Positions 48,916 through 62,601 of a stretch of 64,000 bases of DNA are shown one piece after another. A program made the translations under genes and the position numbers. Numbering within the stretch: the first letter of the stretch is position 1; every line of letters begins with the position of its first letter. The notes under the pieces were generated by a model. It had not been told where the DNA came from. It saw nothing but the letters and a program-made list of their open reading frames with translations, and did no database searches. This stretch comes from Manduca sexta (taxonomy: Eukaryota; Arthropoda; Insecta; Lepidoptera; Sphingidae): assembly GCF_014839805.1 (NCBI RefSeq), contig NC_051141.1:15756777-15820776 (forward strand). Direction: 5' to 3'.

Positions 48916-51900
48916 TAATAATACCTATTTCTCAAAATCAGATTTTGAGAGTCTACGTAGATTTTGAAAATTTATACTATCATAAAAATTCGAACCGTAT
49001 GCTATGTACAACTCCTTGTTTTATTTCATCTACTCAACATACATTCGTACATGGGAAACAAAAGGATTATAAAAATGTAATTGTCAATCCGTTAAGAAAT
49101 AAAATGTACTTGTCAATCGAATTTTCGAATTATTTTTCAGTCACTTGTAATCCTAGTCCTAATTACTTTTTGTAATCCTATAAATTTTTGCCCAAAATTG
49201 CTTTACATCTGTTCTAAATGTGAGCAGGACCTCGGGGTTCAAGACTTTACCCTATTTAAGTGAATATACTACGATCGTTTAATATTATTACTTTGTAACA
49301 GTTCTATTTAGCATAACAATTACCTGCATATTTTAAATGCTCATTGTTAAACCTTCTCGCCATCACGTTAACTCAATGAAAAATCTATGTTGACGCCTAC
49401 GGTAATTGCGTCAACGTTGGCTCGTGGCGGAAATTAGGTCGAGAGCGGAAAATAAGAGTTCGGGAATATTGCTCACAACCGCCATTTTGCCTGTCCGTAT
49501 ATCAATCAATGTAATAAATAGATGCGCGAAAAATCACTAACGTACTTTAGTCACTTTGCGTGGAAAATATTTTAAATTTTACGTGCAATATTCAAGATAT
49601 AAGAAACTAGCTGCAGTAATGAGTTTCCTTAATCTATCTTTAAATATAATAAACGTCTCGTGTGTTAGTCTGCTCGCGTCTCACGATTTTCGGACGAATT
49701 TCGATGTAAGTTATCGTATTATGTTACGTAAACTTTCTGTAGTTATATTACAGGATAAAATAATTCAAGATATGCCAATGGGTTGAAGCTAAAACCCCAA
49801 TAAAATATCTGCACTATCGCGATTTTGGTTGCGATTGATTAAATTACCTTTAACTTTAAACTCATTTAAGATTTGTGGATACACACAAAATTTGCGATAA
49901 AATAAATAGTCGGCTAGAAAGATGCAGTCATCCATTTCGGAGTTCTAAACTATGTAACATTTTTATACACACAAAAAAAAAATCAGTTCTAAAGTGCTCA
50001 TCTAAAAGTTCGTGTGTTTGTATAAGCCGGTCCTTGCCGGGCTAACGAACATAGGGTCATGTTAAAAAAAGTAATAATACTAGATTAGAGCGGTCGCACA
50101 ATTTCTTCTCAGTTAACGTTGCGCACTCAAACGCAGAATCTCACTCCATCACTGACAAACCTTGGAAATAATTCCAAAATCGATCAATTAGCCTAATGCT
50201 AAAAGAAACTGCATTCAACGAATATTCAAGTCACAAAATCATTGACAAGCTTCCACGGTTCCTTGTGAATCGTGAGGAATTCTTTTAGCACTTTCCGTCT
50301 CATCGATTCGCCGTCGAATATTTGTGTCGACGATTTTAGTGATGAAACGGAACATTTCGATATTGCAGTCGGTGGAACCTTACATAAATGCAATCTGTGT
50401 CCATTGATAATGATATTTTATATCGAAAGTCGAAAGAAGTTGTAACTGGTTTGGCAAAACGTGTTGTGTTCAGTGTTTCGTTTTATTGACCTAGCTACAG
50501 AGGAAGTGATCACCATTATTGCGACCAATTTAAAGGTCAAATTAACCGTCGTTTCAATTTATATATAAATCATTTTAAATATAACCTAAATACACCTATT
50601 AAACAGCGTGAAAGATCCATATTGTTATACGTTTTCAATTACCATTCAAATCGGGGTAAAAAATATATTTAAATGCGCATATATGCATATTTGAAACGCC
50701 TTTATTTTTCAACAAAATTGAAGGTGAAACTTCGGTCAGGTCCCTTCAGAGTGGGCCATACATTCATCTCGTAGCCCCTGTCCGTCGTCACAGCAACTGA
50801 TAGAGGGTCATTGGGGTGCTGTGCGCAATGAGGACTGTCTGATCCCCAAAACGAGCAGGATATTTACAATACTGGGATTTGCATCAAGAGATATAAATAC
50901 TCGGTGATTGCAACTCGTTTGGTTCGTAAATTCTATATTTTTATACTGTCAAGAAGCGAAACACTTTGTAATAATTTTAATTTACCACAACTAATACTTG
51001 ATACCGCTGATTCAATGACTGTATCGAAATTGTGTCATGTTGACATGCTGGGTGTATTCATTTAATTATTTTACCTTCAAATAGGTAAAATTTACAACGA
51101 TAGCAACGCGTTAGATAAAATATTTTTTTATCGTAAACTTGTACGAGCATTTAATAGAAAATGTAAACGTACCTATATTATATATTATTACGAAAACACA
51201 ACATTTAGATCCTTCTTACAAACGCGGACACAATCTTGCCTCGGATACCTGATAGCAGACAAATTTTATCACCTCTCGACGTCGCGTCCTAAGCAAACGT
51301 AGGAAAAACGCATCCGTTGTGTCGATTTCTTATTTATTTACATGTTAGAAATCTCTTTTGAGATTAGATCTTATCATACAACTAATAATAATAATTGTTT
51401 AGCTATGTATTTCGTAGAAGTAATTATAAAGATGATAATATTGTCATATTACCTGCGCGAACTGCATATTTGAAGGCTAAGGTATAACGAGTAAATTTTT
51501 CCAATTTTTTTTTTTACCATAAATACTGCAGCCACGTATCAAGTACAAAATATTAAGTATTTTTTTTTTAATTTGATATAATTATACAACACAGTACCAA
51601 ACTCATCAGACCAATAAAGTAATATAGGGACCATGAGTTATTAATTACCAGCAGGATTTTTATTTTTTTACGCACAAAGCGTGTCTGTCAACGCAATGAC
51701 TGCTCGTTATGGTCGGTACGCCGGTGGGTGGTGGGGGTCGGCGGGAGGTCACGCGAGACGACTGCACCCTGGCCTCAGGTGAAATGATGGCCATTATCGG
51801 TAACAATTGATAAGCTTTGAAACTGTCAATCCCAGAGATTGGTCAATAGTTTCAATGATCATTTAACATAATATATAAATATTATAATAGTCGGTTATTA

Positions 51901-54900
51901 CACTTATAAATATATTTTAAACTTAATAGTGCCAATTAACGAATTTCATTTCAACATCATAAAGTGACGTATTCCGTTCACATAGAGTTTAAATTGTACA
52001 CAGTGAATCCATTTCGTTAAACTCGAATATTATACATACCCGAAGGGTGTTGAATGCATGATATATGTTATATTTCATTCAACGGGTCACAGGTATCCCT
52101 CATGCGCAATCGTACAAAGCGATCCAATTAAAACAATAAAATTGAACCTAGACATTTATTTGAGGCTTATTTTCAGACAGTGGTTTTAAAGCGAAATGTA
52201 TTTTAATTTGCGTAAATTAAAGTCAGCCTCTGGGCAGAGTGAGCGAGGGGAAACATCATATGATTTTTACCCCTTCAACAGTTTTATTTACATTTAATTA
52301 ATTTATTTTTGGATACACCCCTCTCACGCGAAGCGGGTAAATCGGTTCCTGTATTATGATCATTCTAAGGTTCGGAAAGCTTTTATTTATGCATGTAGCG
52401 TTGACACGACGTGGCAGCATGGAGAATTGATACGAACAATATCGAGAGATAGAGCAGGATTCAATGTATTTCTGATAACATTTTTATACCTATACAAAGC
52501 ATAAATAGTTTGTTACATTAGTTTCAAAGAATATATTACAACTGTCATCTTGTATTTCAAATACAATTATATATTTAATGCATATACAATATGCAAATGC
52601 ATTACGAATGAATTAGCCACACAGTACATAAAAGAATCGTACTCATTTCTACTAATGTTTCTTATTAGAGTTAGAGGTAATGTTCCGATTTTGTGACGTC
52701 ACTTTATCTACTGAAGCCTACAAGAAGACAAGTAGTTTTTTACCAGGAAAACTAGAGAAGAAAACTGTAAAACGTGTCGTAAGCGTACATGGTTCTTGCT
52801 TCGGGCTAAAACTGTGGCTTTGCAGACTAGTTGATTGCAATATTCTCTTTCATACTAAGCCAGAAACTCTCGTTAAGCTGATACTCTAGGCTCAATATTA
52901 TGTTGATATTCCTACAGCACAATAAGAAATGCCTACAGAATTGTTAAGTTTGTTGTATAGCCTATTGACATTATAATATGTGCTCCCTATTGATCTATTA
53001 CCAAACGCTACACACTAAGATAGCGAAACATCATTAAATCACTCGAACACTTTCACTGACCGTTATTTATTACTTGTTGCCAATAACAACTATTTCGCTT
53101 GCAGAATGTATTACTGTTTACATATTGAATATGTAAACAGTATAACATTTTATTTAACTTGAGTAAATAATATTTATTCAAGTTAAATAATTGACTAAAA
53201 ATTAGGTCCATAAAATTTTATATTTTTAAAGTAAATTACAAGTTTTCATTAAGATTTTTTTTAATGAGGTAAAATGTTTCTATATTTATTTATATAATAT
53301 TTAGATTTATTTATATTATAAATTCCGTATACCTTATACTTTAAGGTTTTCACTTAAACCATCTAATGGTAGTCTACAAAAAAAATTACCTTAAGCGATA
53401 AAACCGCCTTTTGTACTATTTTCTCTTTTTTGTATTATTTATCGGTCAATGATGTAAAATAAAGCATTATAAATAAATAAATATACAACAGTCGAATGCT
53501 AAGTAAATCCTATTGACTGTTGTATAATATTTCATTATAGAGATAACTATAAAAAGCTATAAGGCAAAACAGTTTAAGAGTTCTTAATATATCGTTATAA
53601 TATCGAAAAGTAACTGTAGGACATTTTACTCGAAAAATACTTATTGATCTTATGATTATGATTCCGGCAACCGTCAAAGGCGATCGTTGGCCATTTTCGT
53701 TTTACTGTTTGACCTTATGAGGTATACCGTGTTGAGTAAAACCTAAAATAACAATAGCATTTATATAATCCACATACGAGTAACTTTCAAACAAGAGTTA
53801 TAAAGCAATAAATGAATTGATCAACAAAACATCGCCATCCATTAGCGTGTGATATTAAGTAGATAAGACTCAAAGTGTGGCCACAGTCTTGTCCAGAATG
53901 GGTATAGGGTGGCAGGTGTTTAAGGAACTAAGAATAGGATCATATGACCACGGACTCTGGAACGGAGATTACACCCACACGTACTATTTCAGACTTTGGG
54001 TTGTTAAAAAAACTATTGTGATGATATTAATGTATATAGTCCCACTCATACTTTCGGGAAACATTTAAGCATTTAATTCGTATTCAAAACAGGAGTGCGG
54101 CTCCTATTCGCAACTATTTGTTAAAGCTATTTTTTCCTTTAGTTACTGAATCAGACACGTCTTATAGGTATAGACACAAATCCTACGCATTGGATTAAAG
54201 TGGATTACAATTGCGCGTTAAATACCTACACTAGTATAATGTTGCGTCGGATGGTTAGCCAATTGTGGCTCTAACATCCTGTTTCTTTAAATCGTGCGTA
54301 AACATTGTTATTGGTTCGGTAGATCATTATTTTCGATTTGAACTACCGAAAAAAAAAGCACACTACATTTCATATTAAAAATATATATTAATTTACTAAA
54401 AATATGTATTAGCATTCGTTTTATTGGATAGGACTTTATGTGCTATTCAAAAGAACGAATGTTCATTTTTAACAAATCGTAGTAAGTCGTATTGTTTTCA
54501 GTGTAATATTGCAAAGGCTGGCAGCAACCACGCCTCACAGAACTATTATAAGACAATATTATATTCTACGCGTTCAAATCCACAGTTTTCTTGTAATACT
54601 AGCCACCATTAGCTATGAACCACAGCATATGTGGAATTGATTACATAGTATGTAATTACGCGACAAAGACGTGGAATACGAAAATAAAATCGTTCAAACC
54701 ATAAAAAAGAAGCACGCACACGACGTACATGCGAACCTTGTAAGTTTTCATGAACTCAACGATAATAGGTGACTGTAAATACGCAATTTAAGAAATTTAC
54801 TGTGACTGAGTGAAATTCATTAGTAATGACTTTTGGAGCACAAATTGGGTCCTGATTTTTTATCTATAACTACACGGTTTAATGTCTTTGTTACTAATTA

Positions 54901-57739
54901 TATGAAGTTGGACGGTCGACTTTCGATCAGTGGACAACCCTTAGCAATAATTAATGTAAAAACATCAAGATCATTGAGACGTAATATGACACGGTTTGAC
55001 CGGTTGAATAATACCAAATGCGTTATAAAAACAACTAAAAATATATGTTACGGATGTCGATAACTATCTTAAATGGAGGATACGGCCGAAGGCATGTTTC
55101 TAAGCTTCCTGCAATAATATGCTAGTTAGTACACACACTGCAATTTACATGATTATCTTGAATATTTTAAAATTTTATACAAATAAATGAAGAGATCAAA
55201 AGTCGAACGGTAGCAGCATTTGCGTATTAAAAAAACATAGCAGCGTGCTACTTAGCCTGTGATATATTATATCTCCCCGTTATTACTCTAACTGCAACAT
55301 CCCGCAAACCAGAACAGAACTTGCACATTTCATAACAGATAAACCTATAGTCTCAGTCATTCTCAGACGCGTGCAAGTTATCTTAAATCGACCATATGTA
55401 AAAAATGTATAAAAAATAAAAGATAAGTTTCATTTCACTACCTATACAATTCCAGACCAAAATTTTGCCACAAAAACATTTTTAAATAAAATTCGGGAAA
55501 GAATTTCAGCGCGAATATTCCCGTCGGCTCCCGTGACTGACAGACGGCGCTGGATGCGAACCCTTACAATCCGGCGAATTGTTTGTCAGGAATCCCGTTG
55601 ATTCCGGACAACCGGCCATTTCTCAAAACTAACATTAAAAATAGAGAAACATTTTCCTAATCATAAAGTAAGTTATGAAGGTTAAACCGTGTTTGTTTTC
55701 CACGAGGGCGTTTCTACTCAACAATTAATTAATTTCTCGGCACCATTTCGAAGAATAAAACAAGTTTATTGACATTTCGTGAGAGATATTTTTAAATCCG
55801 TTATAAATAGTTCTATGAAATACAAAAATATTGTTTGCAAAAATAATAGTATTTATTAAATCTCTTAATTGTTTTTAGTGATCGCGTCCTTCTGAGATCT
55901 TTAAGTTGGTACTAAACAACGATCTCCAAATTTCAACAGGAGTTTAACCACGCGATTAATTTGAAATGTCTGCGCCGAACATAACGAATTACTGACACAA
56001 CACCGGCCATATTATTTAATACTAATAATTTTATTTGCATACACCGCAAGCCATTCACCGGCTCTTAAGTAATATTTTACTATCGTCAGTGTGTAAATCA
56101 AACTGGACTTAGCAGATTAGATCAAATATTAGCTTGTTCTAAATAAGAAGGGGAGGCCATAAACATACGACGAATGTATTTGTTATAAAGGTACGGAAAC
56201 AAATAGGAATTTACGTGGTTAAATTATACGAAGTAATTTTTAAATATATTACTTTCCCACGTCTAAGGAAAATAGCAATGGATTTAAACCACTTTAGCAC
56301 CCAAGTAGTCCTGACACTGAATATGTGCTACTTTTACCTCGGTAAAGAACATGGTGACTTTTTTCTTAGAAAACAATTTTATACAGTAGAAGCCACGAAA
56401 ACAAGGCATGTACATGGTTTTAAATGAAAACCAACAATTATAATACATTTTATTAGCATCACAGCCGCGTGCAATGACTCACAACACTTTTATTTATTTT
56501 TATCACGCAAAGCTAGATTCAAACAATAAATACTCTCAAAGCAAACGAGTTATATATTTTACTGCGACGTAAGCGGTTTATATTCAAAAGTCAGTGACCA
56601 TAAAACACGTCAATTATATTATAACGTTATTTATTTAGGAAGTTTAAAATTTATGAGTCCATTGTGTGGCCTCGAAAATAATGTTCGACGGCGTACAAAC
56701 GTCTACAGCAAAGAGCAGAATGCTCGTACCGTTTAATATTAAAGCAAGTAACAGATATGGCGATATTCAAAGCTACAGTTTCCACGAAATCTCACGTGGC
56801 ATGAGGAAATTCCTCGAAATACACGTCGATTGACCAAAGAGTAAAGTGACAAACACTTAGTCGTCACAACAAACGGTTAACTAACTCAACACATTTGATG
56901 CGACGAACGTTCAGAGCTTTGATATCTGAGAAGGTGCCAAAAAGCAATTAAAAATGTTGAAGAGACGTAAAATGTAGATAAAACACAGAGCGGACGAAAT
57001 ATTAAGAGGTCCTCGCCGAAGGCTGGAGTGAGATGAGAGTCATTGAAATAATTCACGCATCACAGTTCACGGTGCCTTGGGGATTTTAATGCTCTCCACT
57101 AGATACCTTTGAAGAATAGTATAGACAAATACATTTATACCGACATCAGGAATTAGTATTCCAAAAACAAATGATTCCTAACTATCGAGAATAATATTTA
57201 TAAATCCATAACAAATTAGGTTATTATTTTTCGTTTGAGCACTAAGATTGTGTGATTAATAACTAGTATTAACAATAAAATAGATGAATCAATACAATAT
57301 AATATTTATTTTTTGATTCTAACTAATATTATGAAAAGATGAATCAAAAATCGAGTTACATTATCTATAAAAGTTATAGGGCGTGATCAATCTTTTATAA
57401 CTTAGGGTATAGACATTAGCTTTTCCGGGAAAAATATAAAAAATATTTGCTGACTTCTTGGGAGTTTTTGCTAAAAACTAAGAGGATTTGAGTAATCGAT
57501 CAAAATGTAAGATTATTTTTTATTAACAAACAGAAACAATAATATTATTACAGTTCAATTCCATAGAAATCGTTGGACGAATCAATAAAAGCTTACAAGT
57601 TATTACGTTCACAAAATTTATTTATAGGCAACTATTTTAGAATATTATTTGAACTGCCTTCTTATATATATAATATGCATTTACTACCTTCTTACTCTTA
57701 CTAAAATTAATGCAAAAATTTATTTATTTTATTAATATA
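48916..57739. other. Long non-coding stretch
   Basis: AT-rich, no supportable gene. A GC-rich pocket at 51700-51785 contains a short ATG frame (from 51695) ending at a CAG-GTGAAA donor-like site, without family match. Hairpins occur at 53112-53190. Confidence 0.45.
53112..53190. repeat. Two adjacent hairpins
   Basis: TACTGTTTACATATT (53112-53126) is repeated in exact inverse at 53128-53142. TTATTTAACTTGAGTAAATA (53150-53169) is repeated in inverse with one mismatch at 53171-53190. Loops are only one base. A third inverted pair, ATACAACAGTC and GACTGTTGTAT, lies at 53483-53493 and 53515-53525. Confidence 0.7.
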
Positions 57740-58135
57740 TTGCGTTAAAAGGCAAACGGCACAGCCAAGCTTATCGGGAGGTGAGCACTCTTTTTAAGTC
57801 TCAGTCTCTAAGGTTTTTTTTTTATGTTGTTTGTTCGTTTTGTGTTTAGTAAAATTAAACGTTACATCATTGAACGGATTTGGATAAAATTTTGCGAACG
57901 GATAGAACATGATCTAGGTTAACATATAGCCGCAGTTCCCTCCCGCTAAATTATTGCTGTAGAAAATATTTGGAAATTATTTAATAGGATTTTTTAAATA
58001 GTTGATGCTGAGGTCGTACAGATGGCACTATGATTAGCACACACTTTTTGAAACATTTATAATCGTAAAGGCTGAGTCTTTACTATAAATGCGTGCGCGT
58101 GAAAACGCGGGCGAAGCCGCGAGCAACACGTAGTT
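57740..58135 (+). repeat. Lepidopteran interspersed repeat ending in GCGGGCGAAGCCGCG
   Basis: Contains ATTGAACGGATTTGGATAAA, CGGATAGAACATGATCTAGG and CATATAGCCGCAGTTCCCTC, then AACGCGGGCGAAGCCGCGAG and CAACACGTAGT. I recognise this motif order from interspersed repeats common in moths and butterflies. The stretch before it (57745-57800, AAAGGCAAACGGCACAGCC, then GGGAGGTGAGCAC) resembles another worn repeat. No coding part remains. Confidence 0.6.
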
Positions 58136-60862
58136 ACTAATATTATATACGCTCAATGACTGAGTATCGGACCCCAAAAGAAGTATATGTACTTAATAAT
58201 ACAATCACATAGTCGTAACTTTGACATAAGCAAATGAAACCTCGATATTAATTTCGAACCGAACGCGGTCGAACGTCATTACCCACAGGCATTTAGGTGC
58301 AGATGATACGCGCGGAAATCCACATCCGCCGCGGGTGCCTGACGTTAAAACGAGACCTCTAATGACGTTATATTATCCTTCGTGTGTAGTGTCAAAAATA
58401 ATTACTTTATATTGTTTAAATACAGTTAAATCCGTGTACGCGCATGAGTAAAATACGGCAATTTCGAAAGGACAGATGATTTTGAAATGTGGTTCAGGGA
58501 GATTTAGAGACGAATTGAACAAAACAATACTCATACATCTCATTATTCATTCAACGCTTTTGCATCGCTCGTTATAGTTTAGAAGACTAGGTTCATTAAT
58601 GTAATTTCCATATATTTTTTAATTGTTTGCTCAAATACCAATTACCGTAAATAATAAAATGTTACTATATATGAAAACAAACCCCACTATATGCATAATT
58701 TACGATCACGAGAAGGCTGCGGTGCAAGTCGAAATGCGGTCCATGCGTTTGTCCCTTAACCTTCGTTCTACTACAAACCTTTGAATATAGTGAACGTTCT
58801 TGAACAAACAAAGCGAATCTAAACTATGGTTTTTTAACGAGCAGCCGCCGCACCAAGGCCGGCCCATTGTTCATTTCACGTGACCACTGGGTAATATTAG
58901 AAAACTTGATTTGTACTTGCCATGTTACGAGACACCATTCGCTTTGGCATAGATGTAGTGTAAAACAACTTAGTTGAACAGATTCGTTCTTTACTGTCAA
59001 TGCTACGAAGAAAACGTGATATATACCAATTATTAAGATTAATTTAAGATTAACTACGTCGACCTAGATCTACATGTGATACTACAACCAGATGGTGTTA
59101 TATCTCGTTTAACTAAAAAAATTACGTTCACAAAATTGTTTCAATCTACCGATGAATTCTGTCGAACCAATAACTTTGTAAATGTTGACATATTTTCTAT
59201 TAGAACCTGTCAAAAACCTATTTGTTCGCGATAAAATTTATCGAGTGATTGAAAAATCAGCACGTAGAAATAAAAGTGACAAAACAGTGACTGGATGAAA
59301 CACAGTAATAAAGATCACTAAATTATTATATTATAAACTTGCATGCGTTCATGAGAAATTAATATGGACTATGGAGGTCGTAGTAACACTCTGTATGGTA
59401 CATTAACATTGCATTCGATAAACACACCGAACGGTGTTGCTGTGAGGAGCGCCGGTCACAATACCGCAATACATTCAATGACAGTGTTGCATGGCTCGTT
59501 TACACACATTGGAATAATATTCGATGTACACGCCGCCCATAACGTAATGATTCAAATTTGAATGTTTATTAAAATTCTGATTTATATAAAATCTTAATAT
59601 TACACAAAAAAATAGTTATTGAAAAATATTATATATACATCGCCAACACAAGGTACGGGTACTTACTCAACATTTTCATTTGTGTGAATTTTAAATACAA
59701 AAAGCATATGCTCTTATTATTAACAAATCATCGGTTGTGTTCGTGGAAAAACATAATACAACCTGTTTTTTTTTTTTATTTATGTCACTGATTGGAATTT
59801 TAAATCCACATTGCAAAGGAAAATACTTCCATATTTTTATTTTAACAATTGTGTGTATGTGTGTGTGTTAAGTATATTTACCTTCGCGGAAACATCAACC
59901 ATTTTCTTGTCCTCGTCTCATTGTACATGGGGTCGGTGCAATACATTCCCCTTTCCATACATCACTATCCCCCGTCTACTCATTCAGCTCTTATTCTTTG
60001 CGCCATTAATTTTTTATCCATACCATCCAGTTTTACTGTCCTTCGTTGAACTTTCTATCTATTAAAATGTACATTTCTTGCAATTTTAGCAACATATTTT
60101 TTTTGTCTTCTCAGAACATCACCATAGCAAGTAAAGCGATATTAGCTTATCAGCTTCAGTGCCCAAAGGAGTTCACAAACAAATCAAAAATAATAAAGCG
60201 AAACAACTATATCAACATAGGTATTTCTGTTGAACGCAACTGTTTTACATACTTTACTAGACGAACTCTATACAAATCTCTGACAATAAACTAAACTGAT
60301 ATTTTCTTTTGTTTAAATCCAATGGGAAATAAGAAATAATATGTTTAATGATTGCATATTGCTAAAATGAAGATTCGTAAAGTGATTATACTATTATTAT
60401 GATGCTTTCTTTCATGTTGAAAGATAGTAAAAGCAGTAAAAAAATCAATATAATATTTCTAGACTATTTAAACGTACATAAAGTAATATCTGTCGCAGTC
60501 ACAACTCGCCGCATACGCTTGTTTACACTAGTCGGCCTATTGACCGCGCAGTTAAATGTCTTGCGTAAATACTGCCCGCGCCTTGCCGCAGTGTCGATAC
60601 GCTAAACTAACTGAACATTGGGAGCATCTGCCCACTATTTAACATATTGCTGGTGGCAGGGAATGGGATGTTTTTTTTTATTTTTCCTTGTGCATAACTA
60701 GGTTTTGGTCCCTGAAACGGAAACTAGATTTAAACTGTAATTTGGGCGACAGTATACTTTGGAGTTGATGAGATATCAAACGCGATAAACATGGAAGAAC
60801 ACGCCAAACACCGCATTGTGACTCAATTATGGGTACTTAGGGATACTCAATGTATATGCGAA
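58136..60862. other. Non-coding stretch with a worn repeat
   Basis: No supportable gene. Bases about 59905-60060 contain TACATGGGGTCGGTGCAATA followed by C/T-rich ATACATCACTATCCCCCGTC, which resembles an old lepidopteran repeat. A short TG-rich microsatellite lies at 59852-59869. Confidence 0.4.
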
Positions 60863-61127
60863 TGCCTCGGTGGCGTAGTTGTATTGCATGCCCGGTACAA
60901 TAGCGCTCTGAGGTCCTGGGTTCGAATCCCGGGTCGGGCAAAGTGATATTTGGGTTTTTCTGCTCAGTATCAGCCCGGAGTCTGGAATTTGTGCCCGATA
61001 TGGCGATAGGCTCGCCCCCTATCACGTCATGGGACGGAACATACTTGGCGAAAAGTGGGTGCCTTAGTTGCGCCTTTGCATACCCCTTCGGGAATAAATG
61101 CGTGATGTTATGTATGTATGTATGTAA
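60863..61127 (+). mobile_element. tRNA-derived SINE with (TATG)n tail, copy 2
   Basis: Matches 30894-31164 nearly base for base, with roughly ten differences over about 265 bases (for example CATGCCCGG for CATGTCCGG). Same A-box-like start, same perfect B box GGTTCGAATCC, same TATG tail. No clear target duplication could be defined. The high identity of the two copies points to fairly recent spread. Confidence 0.88.
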
Positions 61128-62601
61128 TACAATGTTCAATGCGGAAAAATATCTGATGACTTACTTATTGTGTAACTTATTAAAGCTGGCGGTACGTAGT
61201 ACGGCGCCTGACTTGTACGCAATAATTTCGCCCGTGCGTCGATACACGCTCAATCGTATGCGAAATTATCGCGATTATCGTCTGGGTAACAATTTCAGTA
61301 CTTTGATATGACTTTCAGTTCTTTATGAGGGTGGACATACTAACATTCATCGTAGGGCATCGCCCAGGAATCGACTCTGGTCCGCACTAACGATTAACCA
61401 AATTAAAAGACTACGATGATAGACTGTAAGAATACTTATAGCTGCGGTTATGTTCATTGTAAGTGAGTAACACGTTTATATTCCAAAAATTGAGATGACA
61501 ATGCGTTTATTTAAAATCACATAAAGTTTGGCAAGCGTTTGTATGCTACGTTCAAGGACATCTTACATTGTTATTCAGCCAAATCTCATCGACATTATTT
61601 GAATAACTAAAGACAAATTAATATAACTGAAACTAAAAAAAAAAAACAAATGTTCTACTGTATCCAACTAATCAAAATTAATATTATGAAAGAAAGAAAG
61701 AAATATTATTATTGCACACAAACAGTATAATGTGCACGTAGTATAAAAAAAGAGAATAAAAATATAAAATTAGAAAAATAAATTATAGCTGCTGTGGCCA
61801 CAACGGGAACCCTCATTCAGCTTCACTTACGATTTACAATTTCGGCCATACCATTCAGATCTCACCTTCGTTTACAGGTTTGTAATAAAATAATACGCTT
61901 GATAAAACCTATTAAACAAATATGAAACAACCGTACATTGAGTAATACTATTTACGGGGAAACAATAAAATATTGAATATATCGAAACGATTCCAATGTT
62001 TTACAGCCCACTGCTTACATATAGGTACGTTAATTTATTAAAATATCGTTTTCATTTTCGTATTTTCACCAGCATACAGTGGTTAACAACTCAAGTGTCA
62101 GCAAAGAATTAAAAAAGTGGCTGGAACTGGCAAATGATTGCAATCGAAAAAGTCTGCTCCATTTAAATCGAAACTTCAAAAATAAAACAATGCAGATATT
62201 CGAACGAATCCAATATCAAACACAGCTTTAGCCATGCAAAAAAAATGGTTGAATTTTGCGTGCTGCACAAAAAGGAAAATTCGTTACTATTCTTACGAAT
62301 AACATGAAATGCTATGAGTTTAACAATATACAATTCTTACAACCTACAATGTGATTTTGGATGACAATATTTTTTTAACTATGCGTATTTGTTATATTAA
62401 ATCTGGTTTTAGTAAAAAATGTAAAGCAATTCGCTTTCAATAGTTAAGTTCGACGAATGATCTGATAAAGCGTATGTAACGTATTTGGAATTGAATGAAC
62501 TACGGATTAATATATTATGTAGTAAGCATAGTTTTCCCCGATCCTCTTCTAATTATTCATGCAGGCGAGCAAGCATAAACCGTGGCCAGTAGTACTAAAT
62601 A
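61128..62601. other. Non-coding stretch before the mariner
   Basis: AT-rich, with a short GAAA microsatellite at 61688-61703. No gene seen. Confidence 0.5.

Noticed and set aside
51690..51790. DIP2 upstream exon on the minus strand (SRVTSRRPPPPTGVP)
   Set aside because: Composition is tempting, but no donor gives the phase needed to join the exon at 29294, and the acceptor is weak.
59811..60065. 84-codon hydrophobic plus-strand frame
   Set aside because: It lies in T/C-rich repeat-like sequence. The apparent hydrophobicity comes from T-rich codons.
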